A stretch of DNA of 16,193 bases from Christensenella sp. UBA4379 (GTDB taxonomy: Bacteria; Bacillota; Clostridia; Christensenellales; Aristaeellaceae), in contig DGRV01000075.1 of the NCBI GenBank assembly GCA_002391225.1, positions 1 through 16,193 on the forward strand. The letters run 5' to 3'. The translations under genes and the position numbers were made by a program. A model generated the notes under the pieces. The model did not search any database, was not told the origin of the DNA, and saw only the letters and a program-made list of their open reading frames with translations. Positions 6,599 to 12,829 of this stretch are shown here, piece by piece (position 1 is the first letter of the stretch; each line of letters begins with the position of its first letter).

Positions 6599-8431
6599 AT
6601 GATGGGCGGCGGAATGCGGGGCGGCCGGGGTTTTATGACCGAGGAGGAAAAGGCCAACGCGCCGAAGGTGACAAAAAGCCTGCTGAAGCGGGTCTTTTCC
6701 TATCTGATTCCCTACAAGGGGCAGATGGGGCTGGTGGTGGTCTGCATCCTGCTCAGCGCGCTGCTGTCCACCCTGCCCAGCATTCTGACCGGGCGGATGA
6801 TCGACGAGGGCTTGATCGCCGGGAACCTCCCGGTGCTGGTGCGGCTGATCCTGCTGTCCCTGGGGGTGACGCTGGGGGCCAACCTGATCGGCGTGGGGCA
6901 GAGCTATCTGAACACGTGGATCGCTCAGCACATCACTTATGACATGCGCTGCCAGATGTTCCGCCATCTGCAGCGGATGAGCCAGCGGTTTTTTACTTCC
7001 ACCAATCAGGGGGAGATCATCACCCGCATGACCGGGGACATTTCCGGCGTGGAGTCCGTGATCACCAACACCTTTACCAGCATTCTGTCCAACGTCTGCA
7101 CCCTGGTGGTGGCGGTCGTGGCCATGTACCAGAAAAACTGGATCCTGGCGACCATCGGCATTCTGGTGGTGCCCCTCTTTGCGATCCCGACGAGAAAGGC
7201 CGGCCGGACCCGCTGGACGCTGACCCGGGAGGCCCAGGCCTGCAACGACGAGATCAACGGGATTTTAAACGAGACGATGTCCGTCTCGGGCCAGACGCTG
7301 GTCAAGCTCTTTACCCGGGAGGATTATGAGTTCGGCCGCTACCAGGAAGCATCCCAGCGGATGATCCGCCTGAACATCAAGGAAAGGCTGGCGGGCCGCT
7401 GGTTCATGGTCGTGGTGAGCACCTTTGCCAGCATCGGGCCGCTGCTTTTGTACCTGGTGGGCGGCATCCTGATGATGCGCTACAACGCGGCGCTGACCGT
7501 GGGCGACATCACCGTGCTGGTCACCCTGCTGGGGCGGATGTATGGGCCGGTCAACCAGCTGCTGAACCTGCAGGTGGACTGGATGCGGTCGATGGCCATG
7601 TTCTCCCGTATTTTTGATTATTTCGACATGCCGGTGGAGATTCAGAATCCGGAGCATCCGGTGACGCCGAAGGAACAGAACGGGGCCGTCCGCTTTGAGC
7701 ACGTGGACTTTTCCTACGACGGAAGCCGGAAGATCCTGGAGGATGTGTCCTTTGAGTTAAAGCCGGGCCGGTCCATCGCCATCGTGGGGCCCAGCGGGTC
7801 GGGCAAGAGCACGCTGGTCAACCTGATCCCCAGGCTCTACGACGTGAGCGCCGGAACCGTGTATTTCGACGGGGAGGACGTGCGGAAGCTGGACCTGAAC
7901 TTCCTCAGGGGCAATATCGGCGTGGTGACCCAGGACACCTACCTGTTTAACGGCACCATCCGGGAAAACCTCCTCTACGCCATGCCCGACGCCACCGAGG
8001 AGGAGCTGCTCGCCGCCTGCGAGCAGGCCAACGTCCTGGACTTCCTGGAGAGGCAGGAAAAGGGCCTGGACACCGTGGTGGGCAACCGGGGCCTCAAGCT
8101 CTCCGGCGGCGAAAAGCAGCGGCTGAGCATCGCCCGGGCCCTGCTCAAGGACCCCTCCCTGCTGATCTTCGACGAGGCGACCAGCGCCCTGGACTCCATT
8201 TCGGAAAGCAAGATTCAGGCGGCCATCGACCCCCTGATCCAGACCCGGACCGCCATCCTGATCGCCCACCGCCTGTCCACAATCCTGGAAGCGGACGAGA
8301 TTCTGGTGCTCAAAGACGGCGGGATCGCCGAGCGCGGCACCCACGAGGAACTGGTCAAGGCCGGCGGCGTGTATACGGAGCTGTACGAGACCCAGTTTAA
8401 GCCAAAAGGAATTACCGGAGAGACAGATTGA
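6599..8431 (+). CDS. ABC exporter, fused permease/ATP-binding half-transporter (MsbA/MDR type)
   Basis: A 610-residue half-transporter that should dimerise in the cytoplasmic membrane and export a lipid, drug or peptide; the substrate cannot be told. The ATG at 6599 is used because GGGAGGT lies 7 nt upstream; the open frame extends to 6134 but runs over the promoter and the antitoxin gene. A Gly/Met/Arg-rich N-terminus (MMGGGMRGGRGFM) is followed by a six-helix transmembrane domain (about 30-335) and an ATPase domain (about 360-605). Motifs: A-loop FSYDG, Walker A GPSGSGKST (397-405), Q-loop VTQDTYLF, signature LSGGE (501-505), Walker B LLIFDEATSALD with Asp525 and catalytic Glu526, and switch His557 in IAHRLST. 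All are intact. Only one half-transporter is present, so it is either homodimeric or its partner is elsewhere. It is monocistronic, with its own promoter and a strong terminator. Confidence 0.95.
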   Translation: MMGGGMRGGRGFMTEEEKANAPKVTKSLLKRVFSYLIPYKGQMGLVVVCILLSALLSTLPSILTGRMIDEGLIAGNLPVLVRLILLSLGVTLGANLIGVGQSYLNTWIAQHITYDMRCQMFRHLQRMSQRFFTSTNQGEIITRMTGDISGVESVITNTFTSILSNVCTLVVAVVAMYQKNWILATIGILVVPLFAIPTRKAGRTRWTLTREAQACNDEINGILNETMSVSGQTLVKLFTREDYEFGRYQEASQRMIRLNIKERLAGRWFMVVVSTFASIGPLLLYLVGGILMMRYNAALTVGDITVLVTLLGRMYGPVNQLLNLQVDWMRSMAMFSRIFDYFDMPVEIQNPEHPVTPKEQNGAVRFEHVDFSYDGSRKILEDVSFELKPGRSIAIVGPSGSGKSTLVNLIPRLYDVSAGTVYFDGEDVRKLDLNFLRGNIGVVTQDTYLFNGTIRENLLYAMPDATEEELLAACEQANVLDFLERQEKGLDTVVGNRGLKLSGGEKQRLSIARALLKDPSLLIFDEATSALDSISESKIQAAIDPLIQTRTAILIAHRLSTILEADEILVLKDGGIAERGTHEELVKAGGVYTELYETQFKPKGITGETD

Positions 8432-8444
8432 CAATTATGTAATA

Positions 8445-8486
8445 AAAACGTCCCCCTGCGCAGTATGAGCGGCAGGGGGACGTTTT
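8445..8486. terminator. Strong bidirectional terminator
   Basis: Perfect 15-bp stem AAAACGTCCCCCTGC (8445-8459) / GCAGGGGGACGTTTT (8472-8486) with a 12-nt loop. The A-run on one arm and T-run on the other give a U-tract in both directions. It ends the ABC exporter (+) and the small membrane protein gene (-), which converge here. Confidence 0.92.
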
Positions 8487-8494
8487 GCGGTAAG

Positions 8495-8656
8495 TCAGTT
8501 GTTGGCGTTTCGTTGGATAAGCATGCCGGCGATCGTCAAAGCGACCGCGGCGGTATACAGCACGATGGCCAGCCATTGGGGAAGCGGGTGGATGTGGCGG
8601 TCGGTGACGATGACGCCGGCTCCTAACAGGATGCCGATCATGGTGAGAATGTTCAT
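8495..8656 (-). CDS. 53-residue two-helix membrane protein
   Basis: A 53-codon gene on the minus strand. The translation begins MNILTMIGILLGAG and ends IAGMLIQRNANN, with a stop at 8497-8495. It has two likely membrane helices (about residues 2-17 and 29-46) joined by a short polar loop TDRHIHPLPQW. AAGGAGG lies about 9 nt before the ATG, and the ATG overlaps the TGA of the upstream XRE regulator by 4 nt (ATGA), so the pair should be translated together. I do not recognise a family. The coupling to a membrane-bound regulator suggests a partner, sensor or modulator of that regulator; this is inference. The gene ends just before a bidirectional terminator. Confidence 0.75.
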   Translation of the reverse strand: MNILTMIGILLGAGVIVTDRHIHPLPQWLAIVLYTAAVALTIAGMLIQRNANN

Positions 8657-9174
8657 TTCCGGTTCCTCCTTGCTTTGTTCAGCAGGCGAATTTTGAAGGC
8701 CTGGATTTTCATCAACGCGCCGCTGGTGTACAGAATGCCGAAGATCATGGCGATCAGGGCCAGGGCGAAGGTGGCTCCCTTTAGGAAGCTGATCCAGAAG
8801 CCGTCATTAAGGTCCATCAGGTTCATGGCCGCGTTGACGGTCAGCGCGGCGATGCCCAGGATGAAAAAGATGCGTACGGTTCTGGCGGCGCGCTGCTTCT
8901 CCTCGGCGCTGTACTCTGCCACCTGGAGGATGGTTTCTTTCATTTCTTCATTCATCTGCCTGTTTTTCCTTTCTCCGTCGAGCAGTTCACGCAGTTCCAC
9001 CTGGTAGAGATCGGCCATCTCCACCAGGAGATCCAGGTCGGGCAGGTTGCTGCCGGTCTCCCAGCGGGAAACGGTTCTCCTGGATACGTTCAGTGTTTCT
9101 GCCAGCTGTTCCTGGGTGAGCCCCTTTTCTTTGCGGAGCTCCTTGAGAAATGTTCCGATTTTCGGAAGGTCCAT
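8653..9174 (-). CDS. Membrane-anchored XRE-family transcriptional regulator
   Basis: A 173-residue protein with an N-terminal XRE/Cro helix-turn-helix (about residues 7-62: LKELRKEKGLTQEQLAETL, recognition helix around SRRTVSRWETG, then LPDLDLLVEMADLY). A charged linker (about 63-98) leads to two predicted membrane helices (about 101-120 and 131-151) and a strongly basic C-terminus (KARRNRK). The architecture is common in Clostridia, where such proteins are usually called membrane-bound XRE regulators of unknown signal. The start at 9174 is supported by AAGGAGGA about 8 nt upstream on the minus strand. The gene overlaps the 53-residue membrane protein gene by 4 nt. An inverted repeat upstream (9263-9279) may be its operator. 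Confidence 0.88.
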   Translation of the reverse strand: MDLPKIGTFLKELRKEKGLTQEQLAETLNVSRRTVSRWETGSNLPDLDLLVEMADLYQVELRELLDGERKNRQMNEEMKETILQVAEYSAEEKQRAARTVRIFFILGIAALTVNAAMNLMDLNDGFWISFLKGATFALALIAMIFGILYTSGALMKIQAFKIRLLNKARRNRK

Positions 9175-9262
9175 GGTGTTTCCTCCTTACGTGAATCACT
9201 TTACCCCAAACCGGTGACAGAAAACAGGACACAAAACAAGCAAATGCAGGTTTTTCGTGGAT

Positions 9263-9279
9263 GGGACACAGCATGTCCC
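9263..9279. promoter_or_regulatory. Inverted repeat GGGACA-N5-TGTCCC, possible XRE operator
   Basis: GGGACA (9263-9268) / TGTCCC (9274-9279), about 90 nt upstream of the XRE gene start. The 7-mer GGACACA occurs here (9264-9270) and again nearer the gene (9227-9233). No clear -35/-10 pair is visible for the XRE gene; TAAAGT close to the gene is the best -10 candidate. The operator role is inferred from position only. Confidence 0.3.
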
Positions 9280-9300
9280 GCCCTTTTTTGCTTTTATCGG

Positions 9301-9338
9301 AAAATCAGCCGGCCGCGGATGGCATGATCCGCGGCCGG
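9301..9338 (-). terminator. Terminator after the coiled-coil protein gene
   Basis: Perfect 12-bp GC-rich stem CCGGCCGCGGAT (9309-9320) / ATCCGCGGCCGG (9327-9338), 6-nt loop. Reading on the minus strand, it follows the stop of the coiled-coil gene by 23 nt and is trailed by CTGATTTT. The U-run is short, so termination may be partial. Confidence 0.7.
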
Positions 9339-9361
9339 TTACCAGGATGGTCGGTCTTTTT

Positions 9362-10369
9362 TCAGGCGGCCTGATCGGGGGCCTGTTCCGCTTCGGGCGC
9401 TAAAGTCGCTTCCGGGGCGGGCTCGGCGGTGGCTTCCGCTGGGGCTTCGGCGGCTTCTTCCGCGGGGGCTTCCGGAGCGGGTTCAGCGGGGGCTTCCTCA
9501 ACCGGTGCTTCCGCTTTCGCAGGCTGTTCCGCGGGCGCTTCCGCCGCGGCCTCCGCCGGGGCGGCTTCCTCGGCCGGGGTTTCCGGGGCGGCCTTGGACA
9601 GGATGCCTTCGGTCAGGGTGAAGAGGGACAGGACCTCCGTCAGCTTTTCCTTGACCTGGGCCAGGGAGGCTTCCAGCTGTTCCTTGGCGGCCTGGGCGTC
9701 GTTCAGCTGGACGGTCAGGTTGTCGATGATTTCATCCGTCCCGGCCAGGCGCACGGCCAGGTCCGATGCTTCGGCGGATTTTTCAGCCAGCTGCTCGGAC
9801 AGGGAGCTGAATTCCGTCTTCAGGGTTTCCATCTGGGCGTTGGTCTGGTTCAGGGCCGCTTCCGCGGTTTCGGCCCGGACCAGGGCTTCTTCCGCCTGGG
9901 TGTTGGCCTGGGCCAGGGCGGCCTCGGCCGTTTCGGCGCGGGTGACGGCCGCGGCGGCCTGCTCCTCCGCGGCGGCGAAATCCGCCTGGGCGCGGACGGA
10001 GCTTTCTTCGTTCTGGGCCGCCTGCTCGCGGGCTTCGGTCAGCTGGAGGGTCAGGTTTTCCATTTCAGTGTCCAGCTCGGACAGGCGGGTGGTCATTTCC
10101 TCGGACTGCTGCTGGACGGAGGTTTTTTCATTGGTCAGGGCTTCCAGGGAGCTTTGGGCCTCGGTGAGCTGGGCGGTCAGGCTGTCCAGCTGGGCCTTGA
10201 GGGCGGCGGCGTTTTCTTCCGCGGCGGTGCGGGCCTGGGTTTCAGCGTCCAGGCGCTGGGTCAGGGTGGCGGAGTTTTCCTTTTGGCCGTTCAGGTTGCC
10301 AAGCAGGATGCAGAGGGCCACCACGGCGACAACCAGGCAGGTGCAGACGATAATCAATGATTTTTTCAT
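9362..10369 (-). CDS. Membrane-anchored coiled-coil protein with Ala/Glu/Pro-rich tail
   Basis: A 335-residue protein of no recognised family. The ATG at 10369 is chosen because AAAGGAGAA lies about 9 nt upstream; the longer frame begins with a TTG that precedes this site. Residues 1-3 are basic (MKK), followed by one hydrophobic helix (about 4-24, LIIVCTCLVVAVVALCILLG). This is a signal anchor that would place the rest outside the membrane, or an uncleaved signal peptide. Residues about 30-260 are a nearly unbroken heptad coiled coil rich in A, E, Q, L and T, with a 21-residue (three-heptad) internal repeat around RAETAEAAL. Residues 264-335 are low-complexity EAPAE/PAPEA sequence, probably extended, possibly spanning or binding the wall. 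It lacks LPXTG. Its composition makes homology searches unreliable. A structural or spacer role at the envelope is inference. Confidence 0.75.
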   Translation of the reverse strand: MKKSLIIVCTCLVVAVVALCILLGNLNGQKENSATLTQRLDAETQARTAAEENAAALKAQLDSLTAQLTEAQSSLEALTNEKTSVQQQSEEMTTRLSELDTEMENLTLQLTEAREQAAQNEESSVRAQADFAAAEEQAAAAVTRAETAEAALAQANTQAEEALVRAETAEAALNQTNAQMETLKTEFSSLSEQLAEKSAEASDLAVRLAGTDEIIDNLTVQLNDAQAAKEQLEASLAQVKEKLTEVLSLFTLTEGILSKAAPETPAEEAAPAEAAAEAPAEQPAKAEAPVEEAPAEPAPEAPAEEAAEAPAEATAEPAPEATLAPEAEQAPDQAA

Positions 10370-10414
10370 GGATGGTTCTCCTTTGGACAAAAAGTATATG
10401 TATTTGATGTAATG

Positions 10415-10423
10415 ATTATATCA
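10415..10423 (-). promoter_or_regulatory. Extended -10 promoter of the coiled-coil gene
   Basis: On the minus strand, TGATATAAT (10423-10415), a TG-N-TATAAT extended -10, about 46 nt before the start at 10369. No good -35 lies 17 bp upstream. The box TTGAAACCTCC (10451-10441 on this strand) lies 20 bp before the -10 hexamer's TGA-flanked site. Confidence 0.6.
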
Positions 10424-10440
10424 TAGGATGGCGGAAAATC

Positions 10441-10524
10441 GGAGGTTTCAAATTCTTAAAAATGTGTTACAAGGACGCAGATCCTTTTTTTAGTAAATTC
10501 TTGGCCGGGAGCGTTGAAACCTCC
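10441..10524. promoter_or_regulatory. 11-bp inverted repeat flanking the divergent promoters
   Basis: GGAGGTTTCAA (10441-10451) and its exact complement TTGAAACCTCC (10514-10524). Each copy reads TTGAAACCTCC toward one of the two divergent genes. In the plus direction it contains the -35 hexamer TTGAAA. A shared regulator or shared sigma-factor element is likely; which one is inference. Confidence 0.5.
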
Positions 10525-10543
10525 CACAGATTGAGTATATAAT
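10514..10543 (+). promoter_or_regulatory. Promoter of the GNAT acetyltransferase gene
   Basis: -35 TTGAAA (10514-10519), 18-bp spacer, -10 TATAAT (10538-10543), 54 nt before the chosen ATG at 10598. The -35 lies within the 11-bp inverted-repeat box. Confidence 0.7.
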
Positions 10544-10597
10544 GGAAGGGACGTACATCATGAATTTGACGCGATCAAACGACAGGCGGTGAACAGT

Positions 10598-11125
10598 ATG
10601 CGAATCCTGGAGCTGACGAGAAAGGAATTTGGCGGCGGACGGCTGACGTACCAGTACGATTCGTTCGGGTACTACGCCGTTTCGGCCAGCGTGGCGGGAG
10701 AAGGGTTTTCCGTGACGGCGGTGCCGAAAAACGCGGCCCGGCGGCATGTGGAGTTTACGACGGAGATCTTTTCCCCGGCCCTTCAGGACCCCACCCTGTT
10801 CATCCTCATCGACAACGCGGGGGAGAGGGCCGGGTACCTGGAAACCTGCCTGGAGGCGGAGGGAAAGGTGCTGCGGATCACCAACCTGATGGTGGAGGAC
10901 GGCAGCCGCCGCAGGGGCTACGGCTCCCTGCTGCTGAGCCGGGCGAAGACGCAGGCCCGCTCCCTGGGCTGCAAGGGCCTGTTCGTCCGGGTCCCCGCCG
11001 GCAACTTCGGCGGCATCCGCTTCCTGCTGGGCCAGGGACTGACACTGACCGGCTACACCGCCCTTCCATGCGCCCCCGGCGCGGGGGAGAACGAGCCGAC
11101 ACTGGAACTGGGAACGACGTATTAG
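10598..11125 (+). CDS. GNAT-family N-acetyltransferase
   Basis: A 175-residue acyl-CoA-dependent acetyltransferase; the acceptor substrate is unknown. The ATG at 10598 is favoured because AGGCGGTG lies about 7 nt upstream; the GTG at 10589 adds only three residues. The core GNAT motif A is present at about residues 92-131: strand RITNLMVE, the acetyl-CoA pyrophosphate loop RRRGYG (104-109), the helix SLLLSRAKTQARSLG and the strand GLFVRV. Motif B follows (GNFGGIRFLLGQGLTLTGYTAL), matching the usual 'N...a...y...GF' region. The first 60 residues are less typical and may set substrate choice. It is monocistronic, divergent from the coiled-coil gene and followed by the repeat region rather than a clear terminator. 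A 10-codon reading frame (10560-10592) lies in its leader. Confidence 0.82.
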   Translation: MRILELTRKEFGGGRLTYQYDSFGYYAVSASVAGEGFSVTAVPKNAARRHVEFTTEIFSPALQDPTLFILIDNAGERAGYLETCLEAEGKVLRITNLMVEDGSRRRGYGSLLLSRAKTQARSLGCKGLFVRVPAGNFGGIRFLLGQGLTLTGYTALPCAPGAGENEPTLELGTTY

Positions 11126-11138
11126 GGAGGAAGAAAAA

Positions 11139-11450
11139 GGTAGGAGGGAGGAGGTAGGAAGTAGGAGGTAGGAGGTAGGAAGTAGGAGGTTAATAGTGGC
11201 GAATGCGTAATGCGTAATTCGTAATGCGTAATTATTTGCGTGGCCTCTTCTTCCGATTCTTTCCCATATACCGTTAAAAAGGTAGAGGGGGAGGAGGTTG
11301 GAAGTAGAAGGTTTGAGTTAGCCAGGGCCAGATAAAACGAGCTGGCCGGCAGCAAAATTACGCATTACGCATTAGGCATTACGCATTAGCTATTCCCCCA
11401 TCTCACCGACCATCCACCTCCTCCCTCCTCCTTCCTACCTCCTACCTTCC
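11139..11450. repeat. Composite inverted-repeat element in the intergenic region
   Basis: A non-coding block between the GNAT gene and the S10 promoter. Outer left arm: GTAGGAR heptamers, five in tandem at 11154-11188 plus one at 11140-11146. Outer right arm: the complementary C/T-rich stretch at about 11414-11450. Inner arms: 11202-11233 and 11356-11387, each 32 nt, built of AATGCGT/ACGCATT units, matching as inverted repeats at 30 of 32 positions. The central part holds another G/A-rich stretch (about 11280-11310) and a 6-bp hairpin GGCCAG/CTGGCC. Reading frames across it give only low-complexity peptides. It looks like a dispersed intergenic repeat or fold-back element; I see no transposase or target duplication. 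Confidence 0.75.
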
Positions 11451-11500
11451 CCAAAAAAGAAACGCCCGGGAGTGAGTGCATGGTCGATGATGAAAGTTCC

Positions 11501-11571
11501 TGAAAAAAGGGCGTTTTCAGGAAAATGTAATAAAATTTTCGTGAAAAAAGGGCGAAAATCATTGAAAAAAG
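11501..11571 (+). promoter_or_regulatory. Phased direct repeats upstream of the S10 promoter
   Basis: TGAAAAAAGGGCG at 11501-11513 and 11542-11554, and the partial copy TGAAAAAAG at 11563-11571, ending 2 bp before the -35. The offsets are 41 and 21 bp, close to four and two helical turns, so the A-tracts lie on one face of the DNA. This fits an UP-element-like or bent-DNA activator of a ribosomal promoter, or a regulator site. Confidence 0.45.
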
Positions 11572-11573
11572 TC

Positions 11574-11602
11574 TTGATTTTTTTGTGTACTGTTGATAAA
11601 AT
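11574..11602 (+). promoter_or_regulatory. Main promoter of the S10 ribosomal protein operon
   Basis: -35 TTGATT (11574-11579), 17-bp spacer, -10 TAAAAT (11597-11602), predicting a start near 11609 and a leader of about 240 nt. It is the only good promoter between the repeat element and rpsJ. Confidence 0.75.
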
Positions 11603-11608
11603 AGGCAT

Positions 11609-11847
11609 GTTGTCTGTTTATGGGAAGAAGCGGTAAGTTGCCGTTCTGGCCGGAACGGGTAATTATCGTGGACCAGGCCTGGAAATCAGGCGAACGGACT
11701 CTAAGCCGCGAAATGCGGCGCCCGCGGGTTTGCCCGCAAGGCGCGCGTCAACGGCGCGCCGGGGCCGGAAGCATCCTGCGAGGCTTCCCCCCACACGGGC
11801 GATATCTCCCCCCGCAGGAACAGAGTGTCGAACAAGGAGGAAAACCT
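11609..11847 (+). promoter_or_regulatory. Hairpin-rich leader of the S10 operon
   Basis: At least six consecutive stems: CCGTTC/GAACGG (11641-11646/11653-11658), GCCTG/CAGGC (11677-11681/11687-11691), GCCGC/GCGGC (11705-11709/11715-11719), GCGGG/CCCGC (11724-11728/11733-11737), GCGCGC/GCGCGC (11741-11746/11754-11759) and GGAAGC/GCTTCC (11767-11772/11783-11788). An AAGGAGG ribosome-binding site follows at 11834-11840. In gammaproteobacteria the S10 leader is bound by L4 for autoregulation; whether this leader does the same is unknown. No T-run terminator is visible inside it. Confidence 0.5.
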
Positions 11848-12156
11848 ATGGCCAACCAGAAGATCCGCATCAAGCTCAAGGGCTACGAGCACAACCTGGT
11901 CGATCAGTCCGCCGAGCGCATTGTGGAAACCGCGAAGCGCACCAACGCCCGCGTGTCGGGACCTATCCCGCTGCCGACTGAGAAGGAAATCGTCACGATT
12001 CTCCGTTCTCCCCACAAGTACAAGGACTCCCGCGAACAGTTTGAGCGCCGGACCCACAAGCGCCTGATCGATGTGTACAACATCAGCCCGCGCACCGTGG
12101 ACGCCCTGACGAAGCTCGACTTGCCCGCCGGCGTCGATATCGAAATCAAGCTGTAA
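11848..12156 (+). CDS. rpsJ: 30S ribosomal protein S10 (uS10)
   Basis: A 102-residue protein, the usual length for bacterial S10. It is a small-subunit head protein near the tRNA sites and also (as NusE) a transcription antitermination factor with NusB. The start MANQKIRIKLKGYEHNLVD is canonical, with AAGGAGG 7 nt upstream; the open frame continues upstream to 11620 but through leader RNA. Conserved features are the GPIPLPTEKE stretch of the long loop, SPHKYKDSREQFE and the C-terminal VDIEIKL. First gene of the operon; rplC follows after 14 nt. Confidence 0.98.
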   Translation: MANQKIRIKLKGYEHNLVDQSAERIVETAKRTNARVSGPIPLPTEKEIVTILRSPHKYKDSREQFERRTHKRLIDVYNISPRTVDALTKLDLPAGVDIEIKL

Positions 12157-12170
12157 GGCAGGAGGGTATC

Positions 12171-12812
12171 ATGAAAAAGGCAATTATTGGCAAAAAGCTG
12201 GGCATGACCCAGATTTTCCTGCCCGACGGCCGTCTCGTCCCGGTGACGGTCATCCAGGCAGGCCCCTGCAAAGTCGTGCAGAAGAAGACCGTCGAGAAGG
12301 ACGGCTACGAAGCGGTTCAGTTCGGCTTTGAGGAACTGACCGAAAAGCGCGCTGAAAAGCTGCTGACCCAGCCCGTCAACGGGCACTTCAAGAAAGCGGG
12401 CGTCGCTCCCCAGCGTCACCTGCGCGAGTTCCGGCTGGATGACAGCGCCTCCTACGAAGTGGGCCAGGTCGTCGGCGCGGACGTTTTCGAAGAGGGCGAA
12501 GCGGTGGACGTCACCGGCACCACCAAGGGCCGCGGCTACACCGGCGCCATCTATCGCTGGAACCAGCACACCGGCCCCATGGCCCACGGTTCCAAGTATC
12601 ACCGCGGCGTGGGCTCCCTGAGCGCGAACTCCGATCCTTCCCGCGTGTTCAAGAACAAGCATATGGCCGGTCATTACGGCGTAGAGCGGGTCACCATCCA
12701 GAACCTGTCCATCGTCAAGGTGGATAAAGAGCGCAATCTGCTGCTGGTTCACGGCGCGGTGCCCGGCCCGGACAAGGGGCTGCTTCTCATCCGTAATTCC
12801 TGCAAGGCCTGA
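12171..12812 (+). CDS. rplC: 50S ribosomal protein L3 (uL3)
   Basis: 213 residues, close to the usual length. An early-assembly large-subunit protein whose extended loop reaches toward the peptidyl-transferase centre. The N-terminus KKAIIGKKLGMTQIF is diagnostic, as is the later block TGTTKGRGYTGAIYRWN with GPMAHGSKYHRGVGS. The loop segment reads SLSANSDPSRVFKNKHMAGHYG, a little different from the common GACATPSRVFKGKKMPGHMG wording but with the same layout. The C-terminal part GAVPGPDKGLLLIR is typical. GGAGGG precedes the start; rplD follows after 17 nt. Confidence 0.98.
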   Translation: MKKAIIGKKLGMTQIFLPDGRLVPVTVIQAGPCKVVQKKTVEKDGYEAVQFGFEELTEKRAEKLLTQPVNGHFKKAGVAPQRHLREFRLDDSASYEVGQVVGADVFEEGEAVDVTGTTKGRGYTGAIYRWNQHTGPMAHGSKYHRGVGSLSANSDPSRVFKNKHMAGHYGVERVTIQNLSIVKVDKERNLLLVHGAVPGPDKGLLLIRNSCKA

Positions 12813-12829
12813 CAAGGAGGAAACAAGAC

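Noticed and set aside
9429..10412. Plus-strand frame rich in Ala, Ser and Gly opposite the coiled-coil gene
   Set aside because: Mirror of a repetitive Ala/Glu coding sequence; no promoter, RBS or fold.
10470..10498. Short stem AAGGA/TCCTT followed by seven T between the divergent genes
   Set aside because: Only 5 bp and no gene ends there; not supported as a terminator.
11122..11355. Minus-strand 77-codon reading frame rich in Pro, Ser, Tyr and Leu
   Set aside because: It is only the translation of the GTAGGAR and AATGCGT repeats; no RBS, low complexity.
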